Assembly (NCBI GenBank): GCA_019637435.1
Contig: JAHBVO010000006.1
Location: 434,001 to 498,000, forward strand
Direction of reading: 5' to 3'
Source: Candidatus Obscuribacterales bacterium
GTDB taxonomy: Bacteria; Cyanobacteriota; Vampirovibrionia; Obscuribacterales; Obscuribacteraceae
Length of the DNA stretch: 64,000 bases
Under the pieces are notes generated by a model, which was not told where the DNA came from, searched no databases, and saw only the letters and a program-made list of their open reading frames with translations. Positions 36,009 to 44,173 of this stretch are shown one piece after another; positions within the stretch are counted from its first letter, which is position 1, and each line of letters starts with the position of its first letter. A program made the position numbers and the translations under genes.

Positions 36009-39000
36009 CTAGAGCCAATGGCTGTATTGCAGTCCAGCTGAAACCAAACAGATACCGATCGCTATGTAGGCAAACATTCTGAAACCGCGATTGGTGGCAT
36101 TGTCTGCCTCCTGCCCGGGTCCGACCATGAGAGAACGCCAGAAGCAAAGGAAAGCCATAATTGCCATCGTGATCGGTAACGAATGGTAGAGAACAAAAAT
36201 TGGCAACTGCTGATTCTTCGCTATCCAAACTTTCGTAGGTCTCTCCGGCGGGACAGCTGCGGTGGCGCTCTTCGCAGCCTGGGCAATCTTGCAATTGCTC
36301 ACATCTTTACCGCCCAACGAGCCGAGAGTGACAACCTGTCCCCCATCTCGAAGACGGAAGAAATTGCCGTTTCGATCCGCGCCCCTGACGAAGAAGCCTA
36401 CGCCCTTAGCAACTCCGGCCGTGGAATCGACGATTGCATAGCCACGAACTTCTCCCCTTGTGAAATTGTCTTCTCCCAGGAGAAGTGAGCCGTTTTGCAG
36501 CATAGAAATAAGTTCCTGCCGATTCCCGCGACTCTCTGGAAGCACCTGCAATTTCAAAAACCCGGATTGGCCGGTGAATGGGTTTGCGTACATATAAGCC
36601 TGCGACTGTAGCTGGGCGGCTTTGGTCGGATATCCCTGTCCGGCAGCGGCGAACGCTGCTCCGGCAGAGGCAAATTTCGCCATTTTTTCCACTACGAGAA
36701 AGTCAGGCGCTTTTCTGTCGAAAAGAATGGTGCCTGTGTCGGTGATCATTCCCTCGGGGACATGATTGAACCAGATCTGTTTCTCCATCAAGGAATCAAC
36801 CGCCTGCATAGCGATAGTCGACCAACTTCCGTCGTAAATCACATATGGAGCGGTAATAGCACTCGGACCGTCAACCAGAGTGCAACTCGTCGTTCCAACG
36901 GCAAGTCGCATGGAGGTGTCCGGGCTTGCGTAAACATCTGCATTTGTCTGCGCCGCAGCCGCGCCGGTGAGCACTTGTCCGGTCGCAGGCGGAGGGGTCT
37001 TTGGAGCCGTCAGGGAGATAAACACATAACCGCCAACAAATAAAATAACCAGCACCACCACTGGTATCAGATATTCTTTAAGTGCTCTCACATTGGATAC
37101 GAAATCTTCACTCTTCGATGCGGCAGCGCGAGCGGTTTTCACTTTTTTGACCGGCGCATTCCTGGATGGTTGTCCGGAATGAAAACCGGACTCTTCACCC
37201 ATATCCTCATATTCGACGGGCTCGTATGCAATTGGCTGAGCCTTCCTGCGACCGGTATCGAATTGCTTCTCCGGTGCGGTCGGCAGGGTTACGCCCTCGT
37301 GCCAGCCAGAGTCGGAAGCACTGTTACCAGGTCTAAATGCAGGAGGCATCGAAGGTGGCTCTGATTCAACTCCCTGAGCCTGAGCTTTCAGATCCGCCAC
37401 CTTTTGAGCAAGGTGGTCGAGATATGGGTCCGGTTTGTTTCGCCTGCCGCTCTCGGAAAAAGAGTCTTGTCCTGGTGGTGTGCCTAGCGGTGCGCCGACT
37501 GAAGATTGCAAACCGCCAACGCTCGAGCCTCTAATCTCCGGCTGATTGAGAGCCGGCGAGCTGGCATCCGGAAATCGAGGGGGTCCATCCATGCGACCTT
37601 CGAAAGGTCGCGGCTCGCTATTCGGCGCCTCGAAGGGGCGAAATTCATTGTTGCCGCCACGAGAAAAGCTCGGTTGTAGACCGGGACTTGGCGGAACGGG
37701 GATTGGCCGACTGGGCGGTTCTGAAGTCGATCCGCCACCAAATGGATTGGACAACTGCTGGGCATCAGGTGAGGACGGAAATCCACTGGGACCAGAGAAA
37801 TTTTGAGGCGGCATGCTTTGCGAAGGCATGTTCGGCGGCGGCATGTTCGGCATCGGCATGCTCGACTGCGGCAGGTTCGGCTGCGGCGACATGTTCTGCA
37901 TCGGCATGTTCGGCTGCGGCATGTTCGGCGGGAGTGAGGGTGGGCTCTGGACTGCAGCTGTCGCGGGAAGCGGAGTGTACCCGGGCGGAGGAGCATATCC
38001 AGGCGGCGGTGTGTATCCCGGTGGAGGCACAAGCGGTGTCGATGGGCGCGGAGGAGAGCCATTCATCGGCGAGTGCGCCTGAGTATTCGGAGGGATGGGC
38101 ATGCTGCCGTTAGCAGGGACGCCTTGATAGGGCATCGTATTCGGTGTCATGCCGGCATTATTTGATGGTGTTACCGGTGGTGCGTCAAACAGACCAAGCT
38201 CGTTTAACAACTGAGCGCCAACAGAACGGATTCCTGGGTCTTGAGCGCCATTGGTATCAAATGGCGCACTTTGTACGGAAGCGGACCCGTTATCACTAAA
38301 TGGGCTGCCCGGAGGATGCTCTACTCCTCCCCGGTTGAACGGATCATCCAAAGTTTGTGGATCGTTGCCAAAACCTGGCGAGTTCTGAGGCGCCTGCATA
38401 TCCGCCCACGGCGTACTCTCCAGTCCTTCAAGAATATTCTCGTCCACGGTCGGCAACATCATGTGCGGCGGCAGAGCAGCTTTTGCCGGTTGTTGCAGGC
38501 CGGGAACTTGCGGCGCCCCTGTCATCGAGGGCATCGACGGCATTGCTGGTGCCTGCGGCATTGACGGAGGAAACATAGACGGCGCGCCAGGAGACATGGA
38601 TGGCGGAGCCATGGGTGAACCCTGCATGTCAGTCGGCATTGACGGTGGAGCCCCTGGGGGCATGTTCTGCATGCCGGACGTCATCGATGTGGACTGCATG
38701 CTCATGGGAGGAGCAGCGGGCATGCCAGGCGGCGGCGCCATGGAGGGCGGTACCATCGACGGCGGAAGTTCAACAGGTGCAGAACCTGGCATTCCAGGAT
38801 AATTCGGCATGGGCGGAAGAGGTGGAGGCGGAGCCTTTTCCAGCACTCCGACCGGTTCCGGAACTTTGATTACCGGACTGTTAACGGTGTTCTCTTTCCA
38901 AGCCTGGGCGGCTCGTTTGTTTTCTTCCATGCGCTCAAGCAGAACTTCGTAGCGCCCCTGCAATTGCATTCCGAGCTGATGGTTCGGCGGCAAATGCTGT

Positions 39001-39383
39001 TTTGCAGTAGCGATCGCGAATTCATAAGTAGAGCGAGCCTCAACGAAAGAGCCGACAAGCTCCTGGGTTCTGGCAATTTTAAACATCAAGTTGATGACGT
39101 CAGGATCGCTGTCACCTAACATTCCACGGGCGATCTGGCAGAGCCGTTCGTAAAGAGGCAGGCAATCTCGAAAGGCGTTCATTTGATAAAGTGCATCTGC
39201 CAGACGCTGAACGACCAGCACCGTATCCGGATGATTCGGTCCCAAACGTCCCTCGGTCATGCCAACCAGGTACTGATAAATCGACGCAGCTTCCTCGAAT
39301 CGCCCTTCCATGCAGAGCGCATCGGCTTGAGCCAGCATTAGTCTCAAGTCTGTCCCCTGTTGTTGCGACTCGGTTTGGTTCAT
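36009..39383 (-). CDS. Large TPR / Pro-Met-rich membrane protein
   Basis: 1124 residues. Residues 1-160 are TPR units (EEAASIYQYLVGMTEGRLG). About 160-640 is a low-complexity Pro/Met/Gly/Ser region with tripeptide themes M-P-x and P-S-M, and a more charged linker follows. One membrane helix (about 770-790, IPVVVLVILFVGGYVFISL) leads to a roughly 260-residue domain, and two further helices close the protein (about 1060-1085 and 1103-1124). No family is recognised beyond the TPR. ATG 39383 is chosen over TTG 39395; neither has a strong ribosome site. Repetitive DNA in the Pro-rich part (37.8-38.9 kb) is likely to vary in length. Confidence 0.8.
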   Translation of the reverse strand: MNQTESQQQGTDLRLMLAQADALCMEGRFEEAASIYQYLVGMTEGRLGPNHPDTVLVVQRLADALYQMNAFRDCLPLYERLCQIARGMLGDSDPDVINLMFKIARTQELVGSFVEARSTYEFAIATAKQHLPPNHQLGMQLQGRYEVLLERMEENKRAAQAWKENTVNSPVIKVPEPVGVLEKAPPPPLPPMPNYPGMPGSAPVELPPSMVPPSMAPPPGMPAAPPMSMQSTSMTSGMQNMPPGAPPSMPTDMQGSPMAPPSMSPGAPSMFPPSMPQAPAMPSMPSMTGAPQVPGLQQPAKAALPPHMMLPTVDENILEGLESTPWADMQAPQNSPGFGNDPQTLDDPFNRGGVEHPPGSPFSDNGSASVQSAPFDTNGAQDPGIRSVGAQLLNELGLFDAPPVTPSNNAGMTPNTMPYQGVPANGSMPIPPNTQAHSPMNGSPPRPSTPLVPPPGYTPPPGYAPPPGYTPLPATAAVQSPPSLPPNMPQPNMPMQNMSPQPNLPQSSMPMPNMPPPNMPSQSMPPQNFSGPSGFPSSPDAQQLSNPFGGGSTSEPPSRPIPVPPSPGLQPSFSRGGNNEFRPFEAPNSEPRPFEGRMDGPPRFPDASSPALNQPEIRGSSVGGLQSSVGAPLGTPPGQDSFSESGRRNKPDPYLDHLAQKVADLKAQAQGVESEPPSMPPAFRPGNSASDSGWHEGVTLPTAPEKQFDTGRRKAQPIAYEPVEYEDMGEESGFHSGQPSRNAPVKKVKTARAAASKSEDFVSNVRALKEYLIPVVVLVILFVGGYVFISLTAPKTPPPATGQVLTGAAAAQTNADVYASPDTSMRLAVGTTSCTLVDGPSAITAPYVIYDGSWSTIAMQAVDSLMEKQIWFNHVPEGMITDTGTILFDRKAPDFLVVEKMAKFASAGAAFAAAGQGYPTKAAQLQSQAYMYANPFTGQSGFLKLQVLPESRGNRQELISMLQNGSLLLGEDNFTRGEVRGYAIVDSTAGVAKGVGFFVRGADRNGNFFRLRDGGQVVTLGSLGGKDVSNCKIAQAAKSATAAVPPERPTKVWIAKNQQLPIFVLYHSLPITMAIMAFLCFWRSLMVGPGQEADNATNRGFRMFAYIAIGICLVSAGLQYSHWL

Positions 39384-39446
39384 GTTGTCGGGCAAACTTT
39401 CTCAGTGGTCATTAAATCTTAAATACCCGAAAAACGAATTTTGAAA

Positions 39447-39475
39447 TTGATTAGTTACGCATAGCTTCCAATAAA
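39447..39475 (+). promoter_or_regulatory. Weak candidate promoter for the selenoprotein gene
   Basis: TTGATT, 17-bp spacer, AATAAA: four of six matches in each box, ending about 52 bp before the ATG at 39528. Confidence 0.3.
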
Positions 39476-39527
39476 TCTATTTATTTATGTGATACTCTCT
39501 GAGACTTCCGACCATTGAGGTGCTCAT

Positions 39528-39875
39528 ATGTCTCTAGATTGGGTTTATCACCGCCCCGGTTGAGTGTCCTGCACGAGGGCTCAAGAGTTTCTTGAGCGAA
39601 AGAAGATTGATACAGTAGAGCAGGTCAACGCCAAACAGACTAAATTCGGACTGGACGAAGCCGTCGAACTCGCTTCAAAGGTCAAAGAATTGTATGTTTT
39701 GAAGGGAACGAAAGTTGTCCACGTCGACCTCAAGAAAGAAAAGCCCAGTCGTGAAGAGCTCGGCAAGCTGCTGCTTGGTCCGACGGGCAATCTGCGTGCG
39801 CCCACGATTATTCAAGGCGATACTCTTCTCGTAGGCTTCAACCAGGATACCTACGAAAAGGTTTTGCACAAATAA
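39528..39875 (+). CDS. ArsC/Spx-like thioredoxin-fold selenoprotein (in-frame UGA read as Sec)
   Basis: Reading from ATG 39528, which has GAGG seven nt upstream, gives MSLDWVYHRPG, then TGA at 39561-39563, then VSCTRAQEFLERKK and a continuous frame to TAA at 39875. The TGA occupies the first position of a U-x-x-C redox motif, exactly where ArsC/Spx-family proteins carry Cys (C-x-x-C). Conserved family features follow, including LRAPTIIQGDTLLVGF near the C-terminus. A SECIS-like hairpin lies at the right distance. If UGA were a real stop, translation would have to start at the GTG immediately after it, with no ribosome site and half a redox motif. A role in thiol/selenol reduction is likely; arsenate as substrate is not shown. 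No sel genes lie in this window. Confidence 0.8.
39579..39597 (+). promoter_or_regulatory. Bacterial SECIS-like hairpin
   Basis: GCTCAAGA (39579-39586), loop GTT, TCTTGAGC (39590-39597): eight perfect pairs with a G at the first loop position. Twenty-three nucleotides separate the UGA from the loop, within the range known for SelB-binding bacterial SECIS elements. Confidence 0.7.
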
Positions 39876-39906
39876 GTTCGAAAAGCACTGATAGCAGATA
39901 TGGTGC

Positions 39907-41556
39907 CTAGATAACGGCACCATCAAGATAGACCATCAACTCTTCCATGCTGCGATAGCGTGTGTTGGCTTCTTTCCGCAACGCCTTCATCACGATACCG
40001 TTGAGAATGGCGGGAAGATGCATGCCGATTGGTGTAGACGCTATGTTCGGCACCTGGCAATTTACGTGCTGAAACATCACCTCCATGACGTCCTTTCCGA
40101 CGAAGGGAGGGCGTCCGGTCAATGTCTCGTACATCAAGCACCCCATCGAATAAATATCGGCTCGTTTGTCGAGAACATGCCCGCGACATTGTTCGGGGCT
40201 CATGTAGAGCGGACTTCCGATCACCAGACCCATCTCAGTTTTAACCGCATTGGAATTGTCCGGACGCACCAGTTTAGCGACGCCGAAATCAGCAATCTTG
40301 ACGCGCATGTCCAGCGTGCCATAGCCAGAAACCAGGACATTACTTGGTTTCAGATCACGATGCACGATTCCGGATCGGTGAGCAAATCCCAAACCAAGAC
40401 ATATCTGTTTAAACATTTCCACCGCCAGTGGTGCAGGCACAGCGCCCTCATGATCGATGATTTCGCGCAACGTAGGACCATCGACAAATTCCTGAATCAT
40501 GAATGCTGTGCCATCACTGGCGACACCAAAATCAATTACGCGAATTACGTTCGGGTGTTCTAGCGAATTGGCAGCAGCAGCCTCCTGACGGAATCTTTGC
40601 AGCAGGTCAAGGTCGGGCATGAGTTCCGGGTGCATTACCTTGATGGCGGCCAGCCTGTTCATGAATCGGTGGCGCGCTTTGTAGACCGTTCCACCAGAAC
40701 CGGAGCCGAGAACGGAGAGAATTTCGTAGCGTTCGGCGAATGTCGTGCCGACCATTTTGTCGTCTTTGGTTTCTGCTCCATCGAACGGACAGATGTCAGA
40801 ATCCGGTGGCAATTTAGCTTTGCAGCGCATACAGATTCTTGCTAATTGGTGATCCGTAGTAATCCTGCGCGCTCGGTCCTTCGCCTTAGGCATGGACTCA
40901 GCGGCTTCGGAGGTATTTGCTATCTTGTGCAAAACTCGTCGCGTATAAGCGTGAACCTTATCGATCGGAATGCCCAGCTGCTCTGAGATGTCCTCTATTG
41001 GCGAGCCTTCAAGGACACTATAGAGCACGCTCATCTCGGTTCCACTGAGCTGATAATTTTGCGACGTGACTTCCGGATCGACTCTTCGCAAGGTGCGCAA
41101 GAGGCGATTAGCCACAGTGTCGTCCAACCAGGTGTGGCCGTCGCTGACGGTTTTCATAGCGGTTATCAGCGTCTCGCGCGTCACATCCTTCAGGCAATAG
41201 CCATCTGCACCGGCCTCCAGTGCGGGAAAGACATATTCGTCCTCGCCGTGGCTACTCAGGACGAGAATTCGAGTATTTGGAAGAGCCGCCTTGATCTTGC
41301 GTGTCGCAACTATGCCGTCGAATCCTGGCAAAGCGATATCCATCAATACGAGACTGGGTCTGGTAGCAATTGCCTGCTCTACTGCGCTGGGACCATCGCC
41401 GGCCTCCGCTACCATCTCTATATCAGACATTCCTTGAAAGGATAACTTTAGTCCGAGGCGAAGAACCTCTTGGTCTTCGACCAGCAGGACTCTCATCGGC
41501 GAGCCGTCACTCACGTCTGAACTCGGTGGAGCGAACCCTTGATGAATTATCGACAT
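39907..41556 (-). CDS. Response-regulator receiver / HTH / zinc-ribbon / Ser-Thr kinase fusion
   Basis: 549 residues. Residues about 20-140 are a receiver domain (VLLVEDQEVLRLGL, phospho-Asp in LVLMDIALPGFDG, Lys in GYCLKD). About 165-225 resembles a LuxR-type helix-turn-helix (YQLSGTEMSVLYSVLEG, EDISEQLGIPIDKVHAYTRR). A Cys4 ribbon, CMRCKAKLPPDSDICPFDG with three visible Cys, links to a Hanks-type kinase with GSGSGGTVYKA, AIKVMHPE, HRDLKPSNVL and ADFGVAK. One chain could therefore join two-component input, DNA binding and protein phosphorylation. GGGAG precedes the ATG by five nt. No histidine kinase is adjacent. Confidence 0.88.
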   Translation of the reverse strand: MSIIHQGFAPPSSDVSDGSPMRVLLVEDQEVLRLGLKLSFQGMSDIEMVAEAGDGPSAVEQAIATRPSLVLMDIALPGFDGIVATRKIKAALPNTRILVLSSHGEDEYVFPALEAGADGYCLKDVTRETLITAMKTVSDGHTWLDDTVANRLLRTLRRVDPEVTSQNYQLSGTEMSVLYSVLEGSPIEDISEQLGIPIDKVHAYTRRVLHKIANTSEAAESMPKAKDRARRITTDHQLARICMRCKAKLPPDSDICPFDGAETKDDKMVGTTFAERYEILSVLGSGSGGTVYKARHRFMNRLAAIKVMHPELMPDLDLLQRFRQEAAAANSLEHPNVIRVIDFGVASDGTAFMIQEFVDGPTLREIIDHEGAVPAPLAVEMFKQICLGLGFAHRSGIVHRDLKPSNVLVSGYGTLDMRVKIADFGVAKLVRPDNSNAVKTEMGLVIGSPLYMSPEQCRGHVLDKRADIYSMGCLMYETLTGRPPFVGKDVMEVMFQHVNCQVPNIASTPIGMHLPAILNGIVMKALRKEANTRYRSMEELMVYLDGAVI

Positions 41557-41687
41557 AGCTACTCCCGGCTTGCGGCGCGTTTTTCAGGATGCCGTCAGGT
41601 GATTCCAGCAAGCCTTACTCTATTAATAGCGGAAACAAACAGTCGAGCACATCGCGCGAATGACTGACTTAAGAAAAATGACCCGGC

Positions 41688-41701
41688 CACCCATATGGGT
41701 G
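41688..41701. promoter_or_regulatory. 14-bp perfect palindrome
   Basis: CACCCATATGGGTG lies between the kinase fusion start and the stop of the small membrane protein. It lacks an adjacent U-run on either strand, so an operator is as likely as a terminator. Confidence 0.35.
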
Positions 41702-41754
41702 ATCGAGCCACTTGGAGACCGATTTTTGCGCCGCTGGCCGGCAATGCAACGTTG

Positions 41755-42021
41755 TTACTTAGCTGCTTCCGAAGCTTCGGGCTTGTCGAAGTGTTTGTCG
41801 TCCGTCAAAAATCCAAGGACGAAACCGAAAAACGCTCCGGCAACACCACCCCAAATCGCGCCGCCCACGAAATTATAGACAGGCTCGACACTCTGAGGCT
41901 GCGGCCAGAATTTTATAATCTCAAAAGACCCGCCCGTCACAAGGGCGCCGCCGATTGCCATTACGATCATCGCTGCGATCGGGAGAGTCAATCCTGACTG
42001 AGTCACGGTTTTCTTGGTCAT
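41755..42021 (-). CDS. Small two-helix membrane protein
   Basis: 88 residues with two hydrophobic segments, LPIAAMIVMAIGGALVTGG and VGGAIWGGVAGAFFGFVLGF (Gly-zipper-like), and a charged C-terminus. GAGG A lies just before the ATG at 42021. The Gly-rich second helix resembles small membrane proteins of the glycine-zipper type, but no family is assigned. Downstream of the Nudix gene on the same strand, 101 bp apart. Confidence 0.6.
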   Translation of the reverse strand: MTKKTVTQSGLTLPIAAMIVMAIGGALVTGGSFEIIKFWPQPQSVEPVYNFVGGAIWGGVAGAFFGFVLGFLTDDKHFDKPEASEAAK

Positions 42022-42122
42022 TGCTTCCTCAATATGCGGTCTCGCCGCGTTTCTTAGACAGACTTAACGCTGAAGAACACTTCAAACGACGCCAGTATAA
42101 CACCCATGAAAACTGCGCTTCG

Positions 42123-42662
42123 TTAATCAGATTTCGGAAGCAATAAAAGTGCAACGCCGGCAATCGTCTTGGCATCCCGAATTTTGCCATCCAGGACCAG
42201 TTGCCAGGCTTCTTTCAGACTGATGTCCATCACGTCGGTGTGTTCATCGATGTCCAGATTTTTACCTACGAATGTCAGGTCGCTTGCCCCGTACAAATAG
42301 AGAATTTCATTGCAAAACCCGGGAGCGGAGAACATTTTCGAAAGATCTTTCCATTCTTTCGCTTCAAACCCGGTTTCCTCCGTGAGCTCGCGACGGGCTG
42401 CCGGAAACGGATCTTCGCCCTTCTCAATGCGCCCGGCCGGCAATTCGATCAATTCTTCGTCGATAGAGTAACGATACTGCTTGATGAGAAGAATGCGATC
42501 TTCCGCCGGCTGCGCCGCGATCACAACTCCGCCGTTGTGTTCGACCACTTCGCGCTCGACTTCGATTCCTTCATTAATCAGCCTGTCGATCCGGAGGTTG
42601 ATTATGCCGCCCTCATGGACTCTTTCGGTGTCGATACAGTGGTCCCGTGTAAACAGTGTCAC
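42123..42662 (-). CDS. Nudix hydrolase, ADP-ribose pyrophosphatase-like
   Basis: 179 residues with a perfect Nudix box G-x5-E-x7-REUxEExGU (GRIEKGEDPFPAARRELTEETGF summarised from G to F, residues about 77-99). The upstream VVIAAQPAEDRILLIKQYRY and the length are typical of ADP-ribose/ADP-sugar pyrophosphatases (NudF type). It hydrolyses nucleoside diphosphate derivatives. The GTG start at 42662 has GAGGAG eight nt upstream. folC is divergent, 76 bp away. Confidence 0.88.
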   Translation of the reverse strand: MTLFTRDHCIDTERVHEGGIINLRIDRLINEGIEVEREVVEHNGGVVIAAQPAEDRILLIKQYRYSIDEELIELPAGRIEKGEDPFPAARRELTEETGFEAKEWKDLSKMFSAPGFCNEILYLYGASDLTFVGKNLDIDEHTDVMDISLKEAWQLVLDGKIRDAKTIAGVALLLLPKSD

Positions 42663-42738
42663 GCAAAAATCTCCTCAATTGGACAATCAGTTTACATGCC
42701 GGAAGGCGACTGCGCTATCATGATCGCAGCAGATCGTT

Positions 42739-44076
42739 ATGAACTACAACGAATCAATTGCCTACATCGAAAGCCTGATACCGACGCTCGAGCGACCAAC
42801 TCTTGCGCGGATGCAATCGTACATGCAGGACGAAGGCGGCATCCAGGACAAAATCAAATGTTTTCACGTGGGCGGAACTAACGGTAAAGGTTCCACTGCC
42901 ACCATACTTGATGCCGTTTTAACCTCCATGGACTTGAAGGTTGGAAAGTTCACAGGTCCGCACATCATGCGGTTCAACGAACGTTTTTCTATCAACGGAC
43001 AATCTATTTCGGACGACTCTTTTGCAAAAACCGCCAGCAGCGTCCGCGAAAAATCGGAAGCTTTCGGCAGACGCCATGAGGATCTGGGAAGACTGACATG
43101 GTTTGAATTCTTGACGGCGATGGCTTTCTCGTTCTTCTGGGAAAACCATGTCGACTGCGCCGTTCTAGAAGTCGGTTTGGGCGGGAGATTTGACGCCACG
43201 AATGTTGCAAACAACGTCCAGTCAACCGTAATTACGAACGTAGATCTAGATCACATGCACATTTTGGGTGACACAGTTTCCAAAATCGCCTTTGAAAAGG
43301 CAGGCATAATGAGGAAAGGCGTTCCCGTGATTACTACGGCCAGAGGAGAGGCATTGCTCGAGCTGAAAGCCAGAGCATGCGAAGTTGGTACGTATCTGGT
43401 CGAGGTCGAGCGTGAAAAACCTGATTTCATAAGCCTCGAAGAAGAAGCAAAAATAGTTTCAGCACTTTCGGAACTGTCACTAACCGGACCGCACCAGCAA
43501 CGCAACGCTCGCATGGCCATTACTGCAGCTTTAGCATCACCGCTTGGAGCCGGTAATAGAAGCTTTCTCGATAATCTCTCGGATTGCCTGCATCAAGTTT
43601 ATTTTCCTGGGCGCATGCAAGTTTTGCCGGAGCAGAACATTCTCATGGATGGTGCCCATAACCCGGCAGGTGCAGCAGCTCTTCGACGAGCGCTGGAAGA
43701 ACGAGCGCCCGGCAAAACTCATTGCTTCGTTCTCGGTTTATTCGGCAACAAAGACGCTCCCGCTTATCTGCAACAGTTGCTAAGGAAAGGCGATCGCGTC
43801 GTTGCCGTGGAGGCAGAGGGAAGGCGAGCCACTTATCCAAAGGAACAGATAGCCGCATGCTGTGAGGAGCTCGGTATCCATGCAACCCACGCGAAGTCGA
43901 TGGATGCGGCGATGAAGTTGGCTCGCGCTGAAAGGTTTACAGACGAAATAATCGTCACTGGGTCGTTTGCGATCTTGAAAGAAATGATGTTGCATCTTGG
44001 CTGGAAGTCAGTCGAAGATGGTCGCGACTCGATGGTAATCGGGCGGGTCTCGAAACCCCGACCAATAACATCCTGA
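42739..44076 (+). CDS. folC: Folylpolyglutamate synthase / dihydrofolate synthase
   Basis: A 445-residue Mur-ligase-fold ATP enzyme that adds glutamate to folates. Visible features: VGGTNGKGSTATILDAVL P-loop, GKFTGPHIMRFNERFSING, LEVGLGGRFDATN, VITNVDLDHMHILGDT and the second-domain MDGAHNPAGAAALRRAL. The length is normal. The start ATG at 42739 has no strong Shine-Dalgarno sequence. It stands at the head of a plus-strand run, 97 bp before the next gene, which appears to have its own promoter. Confidence 0.93.
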   Translation: MNYNESIAYIESLIPTLERPTLARMQSYMQDEGGIQDKIKCFHVGGTNGKGSTATILDAVLTSMDLKVGKFTGPHIMRFNERFSINGQSISDDSFAKTASSVREKSEAFGRRHEDLGRLTWFEFLTAMAFSFFWENHVDCAVLEVGLGGRFDATNVANNVQSTVITNVDLDHMHILGDTVSKIAFEKAGIMRKGVPVITTARGEALLELKARACEVGTYLVEVEREKPDFISLEEEAKIVSALSELSLTGPHQQRNARMAITAALASPLGAGNRSFLDNLSDCLHQVYFPGRMQVLPEQNILMDGAHNPAGAAALRRALEERAPGKTHCFVLGLFGNKDAPAYLQQLLRKGDRVVAVEAEGRRATYPKEQIAACCEELGIHATHAKSMDAAMKLARAERFTDEIIVTGSFAILKEMMLHLGWKSVEDGRDSMVIGRVSKPRPITS

Positions 44077-44110
44077 CAGTCCTAAAAAGCTCAAAAAGCT
44101 CTGAACTTCT

Positions 44111-44139
44111 CTGAAACTCCGCATGTCTTTTGGTAGAAT
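44111..44139 (+). promoter_or_regulatory. Candidate extended -10 promoter
   Basis: CTGAAA (44111-44116), 17-bp spacer and TAGAAT (44134-44139) preceded by TGG, an extended -10. It is 34 bp before the TTG start of the following gene. Confidence 0.45.
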
Positions 44140-44173
44140 TCGATGGCTATCGTTTAGACAGCGGTGATATATC

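Noticed and set aside
39564..39875. The 103-codon frame starting at GTG as an ordinary ArsC-like gene
   Set aside because: No ribosome site at that GTG, the redox motif would be cut, and the ATG upstream with a good ribosome site reads in frame through UGA.
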